Assembly: GCF_927312905.1 (NCBI RefSeq)
Contig: NZ_CAKMHQ010000027.1
Span: 1-62,220, forward strand
DNA from: Candidatus Nitrotoga sp. 1052
Lineage (GTDB): Bacteria > Pseudomonadota > Gammaproteobacteria > Burkholderiales > Gallionellaceae
Length of the DNA: 62,220 nt
Reading direction: 5' to 3'
Part shown: positions 9,742 to 19,425 of the stretch, piece after piece
Layout of the letters: each line of letters opens with the position of its first letter
Numbering within the stretch: position 1 is the first letter of the stretch
Position numbers and translations under genes: made by a program
Notes under the pieces: generated by a model
What the model was told of the DNA's origin: nothing
Databases searched by the model: none
The model's input: only the letters and a program-made list of their open reading frames with translations

Positions 9742-11803
9742 TTTGCAGCGTCAGCAAAGCCGACCGTCCTGGCGAAGGCAACCGGCCCTGGCTGTAATCG
9801 ACGCCACGGAAGTAATAATCTTTATCGAATAGGTTGTTGATCCCCAGGCTTGTGGTAATTTTTTTGTCGTTCCAACGAGATTTATGGGTTACCTGAGAAT
9901 TCCATACCGTATACGACGGGATCGGACCGATGGAGCCGGATGCATTTTCAGTTACGGTATTAGCCCCATCGCTAAATGAATCGCTTTGATACAGGCCATT
10001 GATATTCCAATTCCAGCTACCGCTGCGATAGTTGACCCGCTGACTTAATTGATGATGAGCTGCAAGAGGCAACTTCTTGCCAACAAATTGGCCGGAAAGT
10101 TGTTCGGTATCGACATAGGTATACGCAGTTTTAAGTTCGAGACCGAGGACTTGCTCCGGTCGCCATGCAAACTCGGTTTCCACCCCCTGATGACGTGCTT
10201 TCCCGAGATTTCTGAAACCAACGCTTTGATTCACAAATTCGAGCTTATTGTCAAAATCAAAACGAAAGGTCGTAAGCGTGGTATCAATACTTTTGGTTGG
10301 TGCCCAGCGAATTCCGGCTTCGTAATTTTGTGCTTTTTCGGACGCCAGGTCAGCGGCAAACGTAATCTGTGTGAACTGCACAGGACGCATCGACTTGTGA
10401 GTATTTGCAAACAGAAATACCTGGTTACTTGCTTGGTATCCAACGTCTAAGCCCGGTAACCAATCCGTGGTCGGATTACGAGTTTGCACACCGGTAAGAT
10501 TATTGCGGTAGGAAAGGTCTATTTGCTCACGGCGAATACCCGGTGTGATTTTCAACTTGTTGTCTAGCAACATGAAAGTATCACTCATGTAAATGGCATA
10601 AGCGTCGTTTTCGAAACGCCAGTTGCGAGAAACAGTATAAGCACCAGTCATGAGGTTACGTGCATCAACGAGATAGTCGACTTCCTCACGCATGTAGCGT
10701 GCACCAAGTGAAATTTTTTGCTTGATTCTGCCGTCGAGGTTAAAAGTGAATCGTGGCTCGCTGCCGTAAACTATAAAATTACGCGGGGACGATTGTTCCT
10801 GTGTGGACGTGATGTCCGCGTTGGTGGAATTTCCAAATATAAATTCGCGGTTACTTCGATGCCCGAAGTTGATCCAGCTAAATTCTGCGCCGTTATCGAA
10901 GAAATGGTTATACGTCAAATTTCCGCGCAAGGTATCACCGTTGAAATGGTCCAAGGGTCGGGTAGACTGGTTGCGGTTCTGCTCATAGGATTTCGGTGTT
11001 AGTGCGCCCGGCAGTTGATTTGAGGTTTTGTAATATTGAATTCCCGCTTTTACTTCGGACCTATCGGTAACCAGCCAATGACTGTCCAACATTAGGTTGT
11101 TCACTTCCGTCTTGGAATGTTCACGCGCGGTATTACCACCGATTACGTTTGCTTGTAGTTGAAAGCCGAGCTTGTCGTTAACGAAGCCACCAGCACGAAA
11201 ATACGTATCTGCCAATAAATTTCCACCGGAAAAGACAGACAACGTTTCCCTGAAGGTCATGGATGTTTGATGAGGAATTGACTTTGTTACAAAGTTAATT
11301 ACCCCGCCAACATTATTCGGACCATAATGAACCGCTACCCCTCCTCTTGCCACATCAATCGATTCGATCGAATTCAAGGTTAACGGAAACAATGACAACC
11401 CGGTTTGTCCATAAGGTGCGAGAGTAATTGGGATGCCATCAACCAATACCAAAACTTGTTCGCTACGCAACGGGTTGAGCCCGCGTACACCGATATTAGG
11501 CAGAATACCCGTACCACTTTCGTCCAAAACCCGCACACCGGGCACAGTACGCAATACATCTTCGACCGTGCGTGAGCCAGATTCGGATATATCCTGATTC
11601 GTGAGGACCGTCCGTGCTCCAGGGTGTTTCTTCGCCGTTTTCGGCGTGGGAGAGCCGAGCCAGTCTGCGCTAACCGTTACTTCCTCCAGGGTTTTGCTAG
11701 GTTCATCTTGTTGGGCTTGGCCCAGGCCCGGATGGAAAATCGCGTAAGATGTAATTGCTAATTTGATGGCAGCATAAGCTGCCCGTTGGGGATTGGTCCG
11801 CAT
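9731..11803 (-). CDS. pvuA: TonB-dependent ferric-siderophore receptor, FecA/PvuA type
   Basis: A 690-residue outer-membrane receptor. It has an N-terminal export signal (about residues 1-30, ending GLGQAQQ), a TonB-box region (LEEVTVSA), a plug with TVEDVLRTVPGVRV, GVRGLNPLRSEQVLVLVDG and GPNNVGGVINFVTK, and a 22-strand barrel ending in the aromatic-poor LTLQIDI. The plug resembles FecA and PvuA, receptors for citrate-based ferric chelates. It is the first gene of the siderophore operon and overlaps the ATP-grasp gene, so it most likely takes up the siderophore made by its neighbours. No periplasmic signalling domain precedes the plug, so it is not a transducing receptor. Confidence 0.88.
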   Translation of the reverse strand: MRTNPQRAAYAAIKLAITSYAIFHPGLGQAQQDEPSKTLEEVTVSADWLGSPTPKTAKKHPGARTVLTNQDISESGSRTVEDVLRTVPGVRVLDESGTGILPNIGVRGLNPLRSEQVLVLVDGIPITLAPYGQTGLSLFPLTLNSIESIDVARGGVAVHYGPNNVGGVINFVTKSIPHQTSMTFRETLSVFSGGNLLADTYFRAGGFVNDKLGFQLQANVIGGNTAREHSKTEVNNLMLDSHWLVTDRSEVKAGIQYYKTSNQLPGALTPKSYEQNRNQSTRPLDHFNGDTLRGNLTYNHFFDNGAEFSWINFGHRSNREFIFGNSTNADITSTQEQSSPRNFIVYGSEPRFTFNLDGRIKQKISLGARYMREEVDYLVDARNLMTGAYTVSRNWRFENDAYAIYMSDTFMLLDNKLKITPGIRREQIDLSYRNNLTGVQTRNPTTDWLPGLDVGYQASNQVFLFANTHKSMRPVQFTQITFAADLASEKAQNYEAGIRWAPTKSIDTTLTTFRFDFDNKLEFVNQSVGFRNLGKARHQGVETEFAWRPEQVLGLELKTAYTYVDTEQLSGQFVGKKLPLAAHHQLSQRVNYRSGSWNWNINGLYQSDSFSDGANTVTENASGSIGPIPSYTVWNSQVTHKSRWNDKKITTSLGINNLFDKDYYFRGVDYSQGRLPSPGRSALLTLQIDI

Positions 11804-11897
11804 TTAATTCTCCTGAATCAGAAACCACCAATATTAAAAAAGCTGGCTGGCTGCCTATCCTGAAGACATGGACTGGGTGGCTGGCTACTATGAGTTT

Positions 11898-12034
11898 TTA
11901 TTTAGTCAAAATTAATTGAATGTTATTGATAACATGTAAAAATAAGATTCGCAGTTATGCTCGATAATGATTTGTTGAATGTCGGTAAGCTGTTGATCGG
12001 CAGGCAACTGGGAAACTTCTTTATAAGGAGTCAC
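11898..12034 (-). pseudogene. hemP: hemP-like small gene with frameshift
   Basis: From a GTG at 12034 a short frame reads to TAA at 11912, ending with QQIIIEHNCESYFYMLSIT, which resembles the centre of HemP/HmuP (IEH-G--Y-LR-T). The family ends in KLILTK. In another frame immediately downstream, 11915-11898 encodes LILTK and a stop, so the family tail is present but out of phase: a short deletion between T and LILTK is the simplest account. HemP-type proteins lie before haem or siderophore receptor genes and help their transcription. The gene sits between a Fur-box-like site and the receptor gene, which is the usual place. Confidence 0.55.
11920..11935. promoter_or_regulatory. 16-bp AT-rich palindrome before the receptor gene
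   Basis: ATGTTAT-TG-ATAACAT is a perfect inverted repeat with 7-bp arms, 117 bp upstream of the receptor start codon and overlapping the end of the hemP-like remnant. It could be an operator or chance in AT-rich DNA; it is a poor match to a canonical Fur box. Confidence 0.3.
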
Positions 12035-12101
12035 TCTTATTTTGGATTGGCCAAAAACTCCAAAATGATTTTTTATTAACTTTTCATTTTTTATCTTAAT
12101 A

Positions 12102-12120
12102 TGAATAAGAATTATTATCA
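12102..12120. promoter_or_regulatory. Fur-box-like operator upstream of the siderophore operon
   Basis: On the minus strand this 19-mer reads TGATAATAATTCTTATTCA, containing GATAAT and AT-rich hexamer-like steps as in the Fur consensus. By eye about 13 of 19 positions agree. It lies about 300 bp before the receptor start and just upstream of the hemP-like remnant, where an iron-controlled promoter is expected. Repression of the operon by Fe-Fur is inference. Confidence 0.5.
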
Positions 12121-12456
12121 ATAAATATTTGACTCTTGTGAAGAGTTGTTTTTTCTAGCTTGCGTGCGGGAGTAATTCCCTGAATGGCTGTCTAAATCGT
12201 CGATGGCATCAGCAATAGCTGGAGACCTTAAAGAATGGAGCTTGTAATGCGCCGCGTAGTATTATGGCGATGTGGCATTTAGCCAAACTCCTCTGAGGAC
12301 GGACAATAATTTCAGATTGTCCATTTGCCGGAAATCGTTTACTTTTTAAATGACGATGGCGATGTCTTAAGACTGCTAAAAAGTAGCTGCCATGGAAAAT
12401 CCCGAGAGTTGTCTGAAAGTCTGGTAACTAAACAGGATTTATAAAAGTATTCGCAA
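12121..12456. other. Intergenic region between the siderophore promoter and mltA
   Basis: No credible gene. A stem-loop lies at 12301-12322 (GGACAAT / ATTGTCC, 8-nt loop) without a T run. The mltA promoter must be here, but I see no clear -35/-10 pair or strong ribosome-binding site. Confidence 0.5.
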
Positions 12457-13677
12457 ATGAAGAAACATAATATTGAAATAAATAGCAAATGGTTGGCTTT
12501 GGTGCTGAGCATATTTCTTACCGCCTGCTCCACTTTATCCAAACCGCCCGTTGTGTCACGTCCTCAACCAGTTGTGGCGCCTCCCAAAGTGGTGCAAGCA
12601 CCCGCAGCAGGGTTGCCTGCCCCGTTGTTTATTGTGAGTAAGTGGGAGATGCTGCCGGATTGGCAAACGCTTGACCTTGCACCCTCCCAAACTGCATTTC
12701 TGCAAAGCTGTCGTGTGCTTAAAAATAAGCCGCACTGGCAGGAGGTATGTGTTCAGGCCGAACAATTGGGGGTTAATGACAATGCTACGCTACGTGCATT
12801 TTATGAAGATTGGTTTACCCCTTATCAACTGCTCAATCCGGACGGCAGCGAGCAGGGAATGATCACCGGTTATTACGAACCTTTGCTCAAGGGCAGTCGT
12901 TCCAAGACACCGCGCTTCCAATATCCTCTGTATGCCGCGCCGAATGATTTGCTCACGATCGATCTGGGTGGAGCCTATCCGCAACTCAAAGACCTGCGCT
13001 TGCGCGGCCGCTTACAGGGCAAGCGCATAGTGCCCTACTACAACCGTGCAGAAATTGATGCCGGAGCTGGGGCCAGTGCGCTGACGGGGAATGAACTGTT
13101 CTGGGTGGAGAATGCAATTGAGCTATTTTTCCTGCAAATACAGGGCTCTGGGCGCATTGAATTACCGGATGGCCAGCAGGTAAAAGTCGGATATGCAGAC
13201 CAAAATGGCCATCCTTACATATCCATCGGCAAGAGGCTGGTTGAAACAGGCGAACTTAAACTCGAAGAAGCCTCCATGCAGGGCATTAAAGAATGGGCCG
13301 AGAAAAATCCAGATAAAATTAATACATTACTGGAACAGAATCCCAGCTACGTATTTTTACGCGAATTGCCGGATAGTCTGTCCGCACCGTTGGGTGCGCT
13401 GGGCGTGCCGCTTACCAATGAATACAGTATTGCCGTAGATCCGCGCACCATCCCACTGGGTGCGCCAGTCTTTCTCGCTACGACTTATCCCAATGATAGC
13501 GCACCACTCAACCGCTTGATGCTGGCGCAAGACACGGGCGGCGCCATCAAGGGCGCAGTGCGCGCGGATTTTTTCTGGGGCTTTGGCGAGTCTGCGGGAG
13601 CGCAGGCGGGCAAGATGAAGCAACAGGGGCGGCTATGGGTGCTGTTTCCGAAAGGTGGGGAACCGATGTTAAATTGA
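12457..13677 (+). CDS. mltA: membrane-bound lytic murein transglycosylase A
   Basis: A 406-residue lipoprotein that cleaves the peptidoglycan glycan strand to leave 1,6-anhydromuramic ends. The signal peptide ends with a lipobox at LTAC (about residue 24). The MltA domain is seen from MITGYYEPLLKGS through VGYADQNGHPYISIGK and NPSYVFLRE. The catalytic 3D domain follows, with VDPRTIPLGAPVF and the DTGGAIKGAVRADFFWG motif carrying the catalytic Asp. Length is normal. It stands alone, diverging from the siderophore operon and converging on the gene at 13733. Confidence 0.93.
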   Translation: MKKHNIEINSKWLALVLSIFLTACSTLSKPPVVSRPQPVVAPPKVVQAPAAGLPAPLFIVSKWEMLPDWQTLDLAPSQTAFLQSCRVLKNKPHWQEVCVQAEQLGVNDNATLRAFYEDWFTPYQLLNPDGSEQGMITGYYEPLLKGSRSKTPRFQYPLYAAPNDLLTIDLGGAYPQLKDLRLRGRLQGKRIVPYYNRAEIDAGAGASALTGNELFWVENAIELFFLQIQGSGRIELPDGQQVKVGYADQNGHPYISIGKRLVETGELKLEEASMQGIKEWAEKNPDKINTLLEQNPSYVFLRELPDSLSAPLGALGVPLTNEYSIAVDPRTIPLGAPVFLATTYPNDSAPLNRLMLAQDTGGAIKGAVRADFFWGFGESAGAQAGKMKQQGRLWVLFPKGGEPMLN

Positions 13678-13732
13678 GGATAAGTTCAAGTTTGAAGAAC
13701 AACGGCATTTCATTGCAGGCTATGCAAAGTAT

Positions 13733-14341
13733 CTATTCGTTATCTACACTTTCATTTAGCAACCGTTTCACCGCCGCCATATCCGCTTGTTTCCCGATCT
13801 TGCGGCTGCCACTGAACCTTGCGTTTTCAGGCAGTACCGCGATATTCACCGGTACACCAGTTTCAGTTTTCAGCGTAAAACTGGGCACGGTTTGTTGCCT
13901 GCCTGTCAGATGTACGGACCATTCACCGCCTTCAAAGGGCAGGTCATGCTTGAGCAGGAACATCATCACAGCCTTTTCGTCATCGGAATAAACCAAAAGA
14001 TTAATGTCTGATTGCTCGCCTGCCGTGCCGTTCAACACGGAGCCGGTGAGGAAGGGATGAAAGGGTTCCAATAATTGCATAGCGGCGAGCGCCTGCTGGC
14101 GTAATTGGCGCAGGACAAGGGGATGGCTTTCACTCTGATACAGGGCACGGAAGCTGCGCAATGCCATTTCAACTTCATCATTGCTGGGCAGGTGTTGAGT
14201 ATCTTCTGCGCCCATTTGTTTGGCGGCCTTGCGTTTGGCAAACGCATAATCGGTAATGCCGCCTTCGGCCATTAGACGCGCGGCGTGATGTGCGAGTTGT
14301 TCACGCATCAAGTCGCGCCGATGTAAACGATCTTTACTCAT
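13733..14341 (-). CDS. nucleotidyltransferase-like conserved protein
   Basis: A 202-residue protein. The central GSVLNGTAGEQSDINLLVYSDD looks like the GS...SDIDL core of nucleotidyltransferase-fold proteins (MNT/polymerase-beta type). The first 80 residues are helical and charged, including a KRKAAKQMG segment. The function is not known to me; related unnamed proteins occur in other betaproteobacteria. The gene lies 6 bp downstream of the end of no other frame: mrcA follows it on the same strand from 16651 to 14348, so it may be co-transcribed as the distal gene. Confidence 0.6.
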   Translation of the reverse strand: MSKDRLHRRDLMREQLAHHAARLMAEGGITDYAFAKRKAAKQMGAEDTQHLPSNDEVEMALRSFRALYQSESHPLVLRQLRQQALAAMQLLEPFHPFLTGSVLNGTAGEQSDINLLVYSDDEKAVMMFLLKHDLPFEGGEWSVHLTGRQQTVPSFTLKTETGVPVNIAVLPENARFSGSRKIGKQADMAAVKRLLNESVDNE

Positions 14342-14347
14342 GTCAAA

Positions 14348-16651
14348 TTAAAATATGTGATCGATGATTGTTTCAATAAGCGATTTTTCAGGTGGCGGGA
14401 CGACTTGCTCTGGCGGCAAATTTTCCTGGTAAAAATATTCCACTAATTCGCCAGCTTCATTCCGCTGTCCATCGTTGTTAATGCGCGCAGCCACCATATT
14501 TTCCGGCATGGTGTAGGTGACTTCAGGAACTTTCTTGAGTATTTTTCCCATGTAGTCCATCCAAATAGGTAATGCAGCCCCGCCTCCAGTTTCCCTCTCG
14601 CCCAGACTGCGCGGGTTATCGAAACCGACCCAGGTAATCCCTACCATAGTGGGATGGAAGCCGCAGAACCAGGCATCCATCGAATCGTTTGTAGTGCCGG
14701 TCTTGCCCGCTAAATCATGGCGCCCCAATTGCATGGCGCGGAAGGCAGTGCCGTGTTGCACCACGCCTTGCATCATGCTTACCATGGTGTAGGCATTACG
14801 CACATCTATAACCTGCTGGGCGGTTTCTCCGGCCACAACGGGCGTGGCCTGGTGTAGCACTTTGCCATTGCTGTCCTCAATGCGCTGGATAAAATAGGGG
14901 GTGATGCGGAAGCCGCCATTGGCGAAGACGGAGTAACCCGTCAGCATTTGCATGGGCGTAACCGAACCGGCACCTAATGCCATAGTAAGGTAAGGAGGGT
15001 GCTTGGCTGCGTCGAAGCCAAACTTGGTGATGTAGTCTTGTGCATATTGCGGTGTGATAGTTTGCAAAATGCGAATAGAGACCATGTTTTTGGATTTGAC
15101 AAGCGCTTGCCTCATGCGCATAGGACCTTCAAATACCCCATCGTAGTTTTTCGGCTCCCAGGCTTCGCTGCCTGTCTCTGCCGCATCAATCACCAAAGGT
15201 GCGTCGTCAATAACGGTGGCAGGGGTCAGACCCTTTTCCAATGCGGCGGAATAAATGAACGGTTTGAAGCTGGAGCCGGGTTGCCTCCAAGCCTGAGTTA
15301 CATGGTTAAATTGGTTTCGGTTGAAATCGAAGCCGCCTACCAGAGCATAAATCGCACCATTGCGCGGACTGGCAGAAACGAAAGCCGCTTCCACTTGCGG
15401 TAGTTGGACAATCTTCCAAATATTCTTTTCGTCCTTCTGCACGTGGATTAGTGAACCGGCACGCAAGCGCCGATTCAGTGCAGTCTTGTTGCCCATATAG
15501 GGCTGAGCAAATTTAAGTCCTTCACCGCTAATTTTGGCGATGGCGCCCCCCTTGCTGTAAGCGCGGATGCCTTTGGGATTTGCTTCAAGTACCACGGCAG
15601 GAATCATGTCATCGCTATCAGGAATATCCTGTAGCGCTTCTTCCATCTCTTCCTCGGTATCCCCTTTGTGAAGATCGATATAGCCTTCCGGGCCGCGGTA
15701 ACCATGGCGTCGGTCATATTCCAGCACACCTTTACGCAGCGCTTCATAGGCTGTTGCCTGGTCTTGCTGACGGATGGTTGTATAGACCTTGATACCTTGC
15801 GTATAAGTGTCATCCTGATAGCGTTTGAATACCTCTTGCCTAACCATTTCCGCGAGATAGTCAGCTTTGCCTGCAAATTCTTGATAGCTGCGTTTCACCA
15901 TCATGGGTTGATGCAGTGCCGCCTCTTGTTGCTGGATGTTAATGAAACCCAGCTCATGCATGCGGCGCAGTACGTACGCTTGGCGCAGCTTGGCACGCTT
16001 GGGGTTGACCACCGGGTTATAGATGGAAGGAGCCTTGGGTAAACCAGCCAGCATAGCGAACTCAGCCACGCTGAGTTGGTCAAGGCTTTTTCCGAAATAG
16101 GCTTGCGCGGCAGCCGCGAAGCCATAGGCACGTTGACCAAGATAGATATGATTAATATAAAGCTGGAGGATTTCATCCTTACTCAGATTGTGTTCGATCT
16201 TGATGGCAAGCAACACTTCGTTAAATTTGCGCGATAATTTCTTCTCTTTAGTTAGGAAAAAATTGCGAGCCACTTGCATGGTGATAGTGCTGGCGCCTTG
16301 CTTGACGCCGCCCGAGGTGAAATTATTATAAGTGGCGCGCAATACGCCCATGTAATCCACCCCGCCGTGCTCATAAAACCGGTCATCTTCCGCTGCGAGG
16401 ACGGCCTTTTTCATCAAGTCGGGTACTTCGTCAATCTTGACCAGCGCGCGACGTTCCTCCCCGAATTCGCCGATCAGAACGCCCTCCACGCTGTATACAC
16501 GTAGCGGAATTTTAGGCCGATAGTCGGTCAATGCTTCAAGCGACGGCAGCGTGGGATATATCAGCATTGCCGCAAACATCAGCAACAACAGTGGTGTGAT
16601 GATGAGAGCGAGGCCAGCTATGACCGGATAGAACCACCAGCGGGAAGTCAT
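14348..16651 (-). CDS. mrcA: penicillin-binding protein 1A, bifunctional peptidoglycan synthase
   Basis: A class A PBP of 767 residues from the Met at 16651 (MTSRWWFYPV); an upstream Met at 16723 would add 24 residues without similarity. A membrane helix spans residues 8-30. The GT51 glycosyltransferase domain shows AAEDDRFYEHGGVDYMG, GASTITMQVARNFFL and NEVLLAIKIEHNLSKDEILQLYIN. The transpeptidase has the SxxK motif in RQPGSSFKPFIY, an SKN in LVKSKNMVSIR and KTGTTNDSMDAWF. An OB-like PCB domain lies between. It polymerises and cross-links peptidoglycan in the periplasm. Confidence 0.95.
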   Translation of the reverse strand: MTSRWWFYPVIAGLALIITPLLLLMFAAMLIYPTLPSLEALTDYRPKIPLRVYSVEGVLIGEFGEERRALVKIDEVPDLMKKAVLAAEDDRFYEHGGVDYMGVLRATYNNFTSGGVKQGASTITMQVARNFFLTKEKKLSRKFNEVLLAIKIEHNLSKDEILQLYINHIYLGQRAYGFAAAAQAYFGKSLDQLSVAEFAMLAGLPKAPSIYNPVVNPKRAKLRQAYVLRRMHELGFINIQQQEAALHQPMMVKRSYQEFAGKADYLAEMVRQEVFKRYQDDTYTQGIKVYTTIRQQDQATAYEALRKGVLEYDRRHGYRGPEGYIDLHKGDTEEEMEEALQDIPDSDDMIPAVVLEANPKGIRAYSKGGAIAKISGEGLKFAQPYMGNKTALNRRLRAGSLIHVQKDEKNIWKIVQLPQVEAAFVSASPRNGAIYALVGGFDFNRNQFNHVTQAWRQPGSSFKPFIYSAALEKGLTPATVIDDAPLVIDAAETGSEAWEPKNYDGVFEGPMRMRQALVKSKNMVSIRILQTITPQYAQDYITKFGFDAAKHPPYLTMALGAGSVTPMQMLTGYSVFANGGFRITPYFIQRIEDSNGKVLHQATPVVAGETAQQVIDVRNAYTMVSMMQGVVQHGTAFRAMQLGRHDLAGKTGTTNDSMDAWFCGFHPTMVGITWVGFDNPRSLGERETGGGAALPIWMDYMGKILKKVPEVTYTMPENMVAARINNDGQRNEAGELVEYFYQENLPPEQVVPPPEKSLIETIIDHIF

Positions 16652-16905
16652 GGGATGCGGAATTGTATAAAGTGCATAGTTAGGATTATATCGGCTCTTG
16701 GCAAGGGAATAACCCAACAGCAAAACTCATAAGGCGCGGAACTATAATAACTCTAGTTTTGACCTAGCGCTATCTTCGCCAGTGATCTTGGCGAGGATCA
16801 ACACATGAAGCATACGAAAGAAGCATTTCGAATAAACGTTGAATCAGGCCGAAGCACAAATCAATTTGCACGAAGAAATCAAGCTTGCCTATGCCGATTA
16901 TCTCG

Positions 16906-17931
16906 TTAGCTGCGTTGCGAATTCCCAATCGCTTTAACGCACTCATTGATTAACTCAGGACCGCGATAAATCAGTCCACTGTAGATCTGTATTAGTGCAG
17001 CGCCAGCGTGTATTTTTTCCGCTGCATCTTTTCCGCTCAGGATACCGCCTACTCCGATAATCGGCAGAGATCCTTGTAATACGGTGGCCAGTTCGCGAAT
17101 AACGGCAGTAGATCTGTCACGCAATGGCGCGCCGCTCAGTCCGCCCGTCTCCGTTTGCTGCGCAAGATGTTCGACGCCTGTGCGCGTCAGTGTTGTATTG
17201 GTGGCAATCACGCCGTCGATGCGGTGGCGTTGCAAAAGTGTCGCTATCTGGCGGATTTGTTCGCTATCAAGATCGGGGGCTATTTTTAACGCCAAGGGAA
17301 CATACTTGCCGTGCAAATCAGCCAACTTTTCCTGCTCCGCTTTAAGTTGCGTGAGCAACGCATCCAGCTCATCACTCCCTTGCAGCTGGCGCAAATTCTT
17401 GGTATTAGGCGAAGAAATATTGATGGCGACATAACTGGCGTGGGTATAGACACGTCGTAACCCGATCAGGTAATCGGCGGCAGCATGTTCAATCGGCGTG
17501 TCAAAATTTTTGCCAATGTTGATGCCAAGAATGCCGCGATAATTTGCGCGTTTTACGTTTTCAATGAGTGCATCCACGCCGTGGTTGTTGAACCCCATGC
17601 GGTTGATGATACCCTGCGCCTCTGGCAGGCGGAACAAGCGCGGCTTTGGGTTGCCTTCCTGGGCGCGGGGCGTGACGGTCCCGATCTCGATGAAACCAAA
17701 ACCCAGTGCGGCCAGCGCATCGATGTAATCGCCGTTCTTGTCTAATCCTGCGGCCAGCCCGACCGAGTTAGGAAAAGTCAGACCCATCACTTTATGCGGG
17801 TTATCCACCGGATGTTTGACAAACAGCGGCAGCAGGCCAAGCCGATAGACGAACTGCAGCGCATCAAGCGTAATGTGGTGGGCGGTTTCCGGATTAAAGG
17901 AAAAAAGCAGCGGTCGAATCAGCGAATACAT
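16906..17931 (-). CDS. pyrD: dihydroorotate dehydrogenase (quinone), class 2
   Basis: A 341-residue FMN enzyme that oxidises dihydroorotate to orotate with quinone in pyrimidine synthesis. Class 2 features: an amphipathic N-terminal helix for membrane contact, [52 protein letters not shown] with the catalytic serine region, and [15 protein letters not shown]. Length is usual. It follows bpt with a one-base gap on the same strand, so aat-bpt-pyrD is probably one transcript. Confidence 0.95.
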   Translation of the reverse strand: MYSLIRPLLFSFNPETAHHITLDALQFVYRLGLLPLFVKHPVDNPHKVMGLTFPNSVGLAAGLDKNGDYIDALAALGFGFIEIGTVTPRAQEGNPKPRLFRLPEAQGIINRMGFNNHGVDALIENVKRANYRGILGINIGKNFDTPIEHAAADYLIGLRRVYTHASYVAINISSPNTKNLRQLQGSDELDALLTQLKAEQEKLADLHGKYVPLALKIAPDLDSEQIRQIATLLQRHRIDGVIATNTTLTRTGVEHLAQQTETGGLSGAPLRDRSTAVIRELATVLQGSLPIIGVGGILSGKDAAEKIHAGAALIQIYSGLIYRGPELINECVKAIGNSQRS

Positions 17932-17932
17932 G

Positions 17933-18667
17933 TTACGGCCTACTAGTTGGGAGCGCTTGCCATTTGCCTTGCATGAGCCCTTGCAGCGGACGAAAGTTGG
18001 CTTTGTATGCCATTTTGTCGCTCTTCTCTATCCAGTAACCCAGATACAAATATTCCATCTGCAACTTCCGGCACAGATCGATCTGCCACAGGACGTTGTA
18101 AGTACCAAAGCTGGCTTGCGCTACATTCGGTTCATAAAACGTATAAACCGAAGATAGCCCATCATCGAGAATATCGATGATGCTCACCATGCGCAGCACC
18201 CCATTTTCGCGGAACTCCACCAGTGTGGAATCAATATGGCTTTGCAGCAAAAAGTTGCGATATTGGTCTCGGCTGTCATTTTTCATGCCGCCATCAGGGT
18301 GTCGCTCCATCTGATAACGCTGATACAACGCAAAATATTCGTCGTTGTCTTTCAATGCATGCAACGAGGCCTCCAAACCGATGTGGCGTTGCCTGGAGCG
18401 GCGTTGTGTCCGGTTGGGTAGGAACGATGCTACTTCGACACGCACCGGAATACAGGCTTGGCAGGCATCGCAGCGCGGTCTATAGGTAATCGTTCCGCTG
18501 CGGCGGAAGCCGCGCCGCACCAGTTCCGAATACACAGCCGGGGTGATCAGCAAGCTGGGCGTCGCGACCTGCGAGCGCGCTAGTCGATCCGGCAGGTAGC
18601 TGCACGAATACGGGGCTGTGAGGTAAAGCTGCAGCGCCGACAGCGGAATGTCATGCAATAAGTTCAT
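17933..18667 (-). CDS. bpt: aspartate/glutamate leucyltransferase (Bpt, N-end rule)
   Basis: A 244-residue aminoacyl-tRNA-protein transferase of the Bpt/Ate family, which adds leucine to N-terminal Asp or Glu and so marks proteins for ClpS/ClpAP. The N-terminal domain holds the cysteine group [12 protein letters not shown] and the [14 protein letters not shown] stretch; the C-terminal GNAT-like domain has [16 protein letters not shown] and [17 protein letters not shown]. It overlaps aat by 17 bp, and the two enzymes serve the same degradation pathway. Confidence 0.93.
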   Translation of the reverse strand: MNLLHDIPLSALQLYLTAPYSCSYLPDRLARSQVATPSLLITPAVYSELVRRGFRRSGTITYRPRCDACQACIPVRVEVASFLPNRTQRRSRQRHIGLEASLHALKDNDEYFALYQRYQMERHPDGGMKNDSRDQYRNFLLQSHIDSTLVEFRENGVLRMVSIIDILDDGLSSVYTFYEPNVAQASFGTYNVLWQIDLCRKLQMEYLYLGYWIEKSDKMAYKANFRPLQGLMQGKWQALPTSRP

Positions 18668-19349
18668 GGTCGAATTGCCATTTGAGCGGAGTGTCCGGAC
18701 AGTGTATCAATTCTTTCAAGCGATGCATAAATTCCGCACGCGGGATTTCGCGTGCACCGAGCGAGGCAAGATGCGGTGTGCTCATCTGGCAATCAATCAT
18801 GCCATATCCCCAGCGCCGCAATTGTGCGGTGAGATGGCCGAGTGCAATTTTGGAGGCATCAGTGGCGTGGCTGAACATCGACTCGCCATAGAACATGCGC
18901 CCAATACTGATGCCATACAGCCCACCCACCAGATTGCCATTCATCCATATCTCCACCGAGTGCGCTACGCCCATCTGATGCAGCTCGGTATAAGCTGCAA
19001 TCATGTCTTCATGTATCCATGTTCCCGCCTGTTCGCGGCGCGGCGCGGCGCAGGCACGCATTACTTGTTCGAAAGCGCTATCAGTACGAACTTCATAACT
19101 CTTATCGCGTAAGGTCTTGCGTAGCGACCGGGAAATTTTGAACTCCTCAGGAATCAGCACCATGCGCGGATCGGGGCTCCACCAGAGTATGGGTTCCCCT
19201 GTATTGAACCAAGGGAAGATGCCATGCCGATAGGCATCCAGCAGACGGTGTGCAGACAGGCTGCCCCCCGCGGCGAGCAAGCCATTGGGCTTGAGCAGTG
19301 CCTGCTCTACAGGCGGAAAGGGCGTGCCAATATCCAAAAACGTGATCAT
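18651..19349 (-). CDS. aat: leucyl/phenylalanyl-tRNA-protein transferase
   Basis: A 232-residue enzyme that transfers Leu or Phe from tRNA to N-terminal Arg or Lys. Family landmarks: FPPVEQAL near residue 11, [85 protein letters not shown] and [24 protein letters not shown]. Length is usual. The start at 19349 is the only plausible Met before these motifs. It is first of the aat-bpt-pyrD run. Confidence 0.95.
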   Translation of the reverse strand: MITFLDIGTPFPPVEQALLKPNGLLAAGGSLSAHRLLDAYRHGIFPWFNTGEPILWWSPDPRMVLIPEEFKISRSLRKTLRDKSYEVRTDSAFEQVMRACAAPRREQAGTWIHEDMIAAYTELHQMGVAHSVEIWMNGNLVGGLYGISIGRMFYGESMFSHATDASKIALGHLTAQLRRWGYGMIDCQMSTPHLASLGAREIPRAEFMHRLKELIHCPDTPLKWQFDHELIA

Positions 19350-19425
19350 CTTCTGTAACGAGCCAGGCAGGATATAAAGTAGTTTAAGCAGGCAATCTGC
19401 CCGGCAGATGCTCGCAAATCAAGGT

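Noticed and set aside
16805-16909. Short plus-strand frame starting MKHTKEAFR between pyrD and mrcA
   Set aside because: Only 34 codons, with no ribosome-binding site or recognisable similarity.
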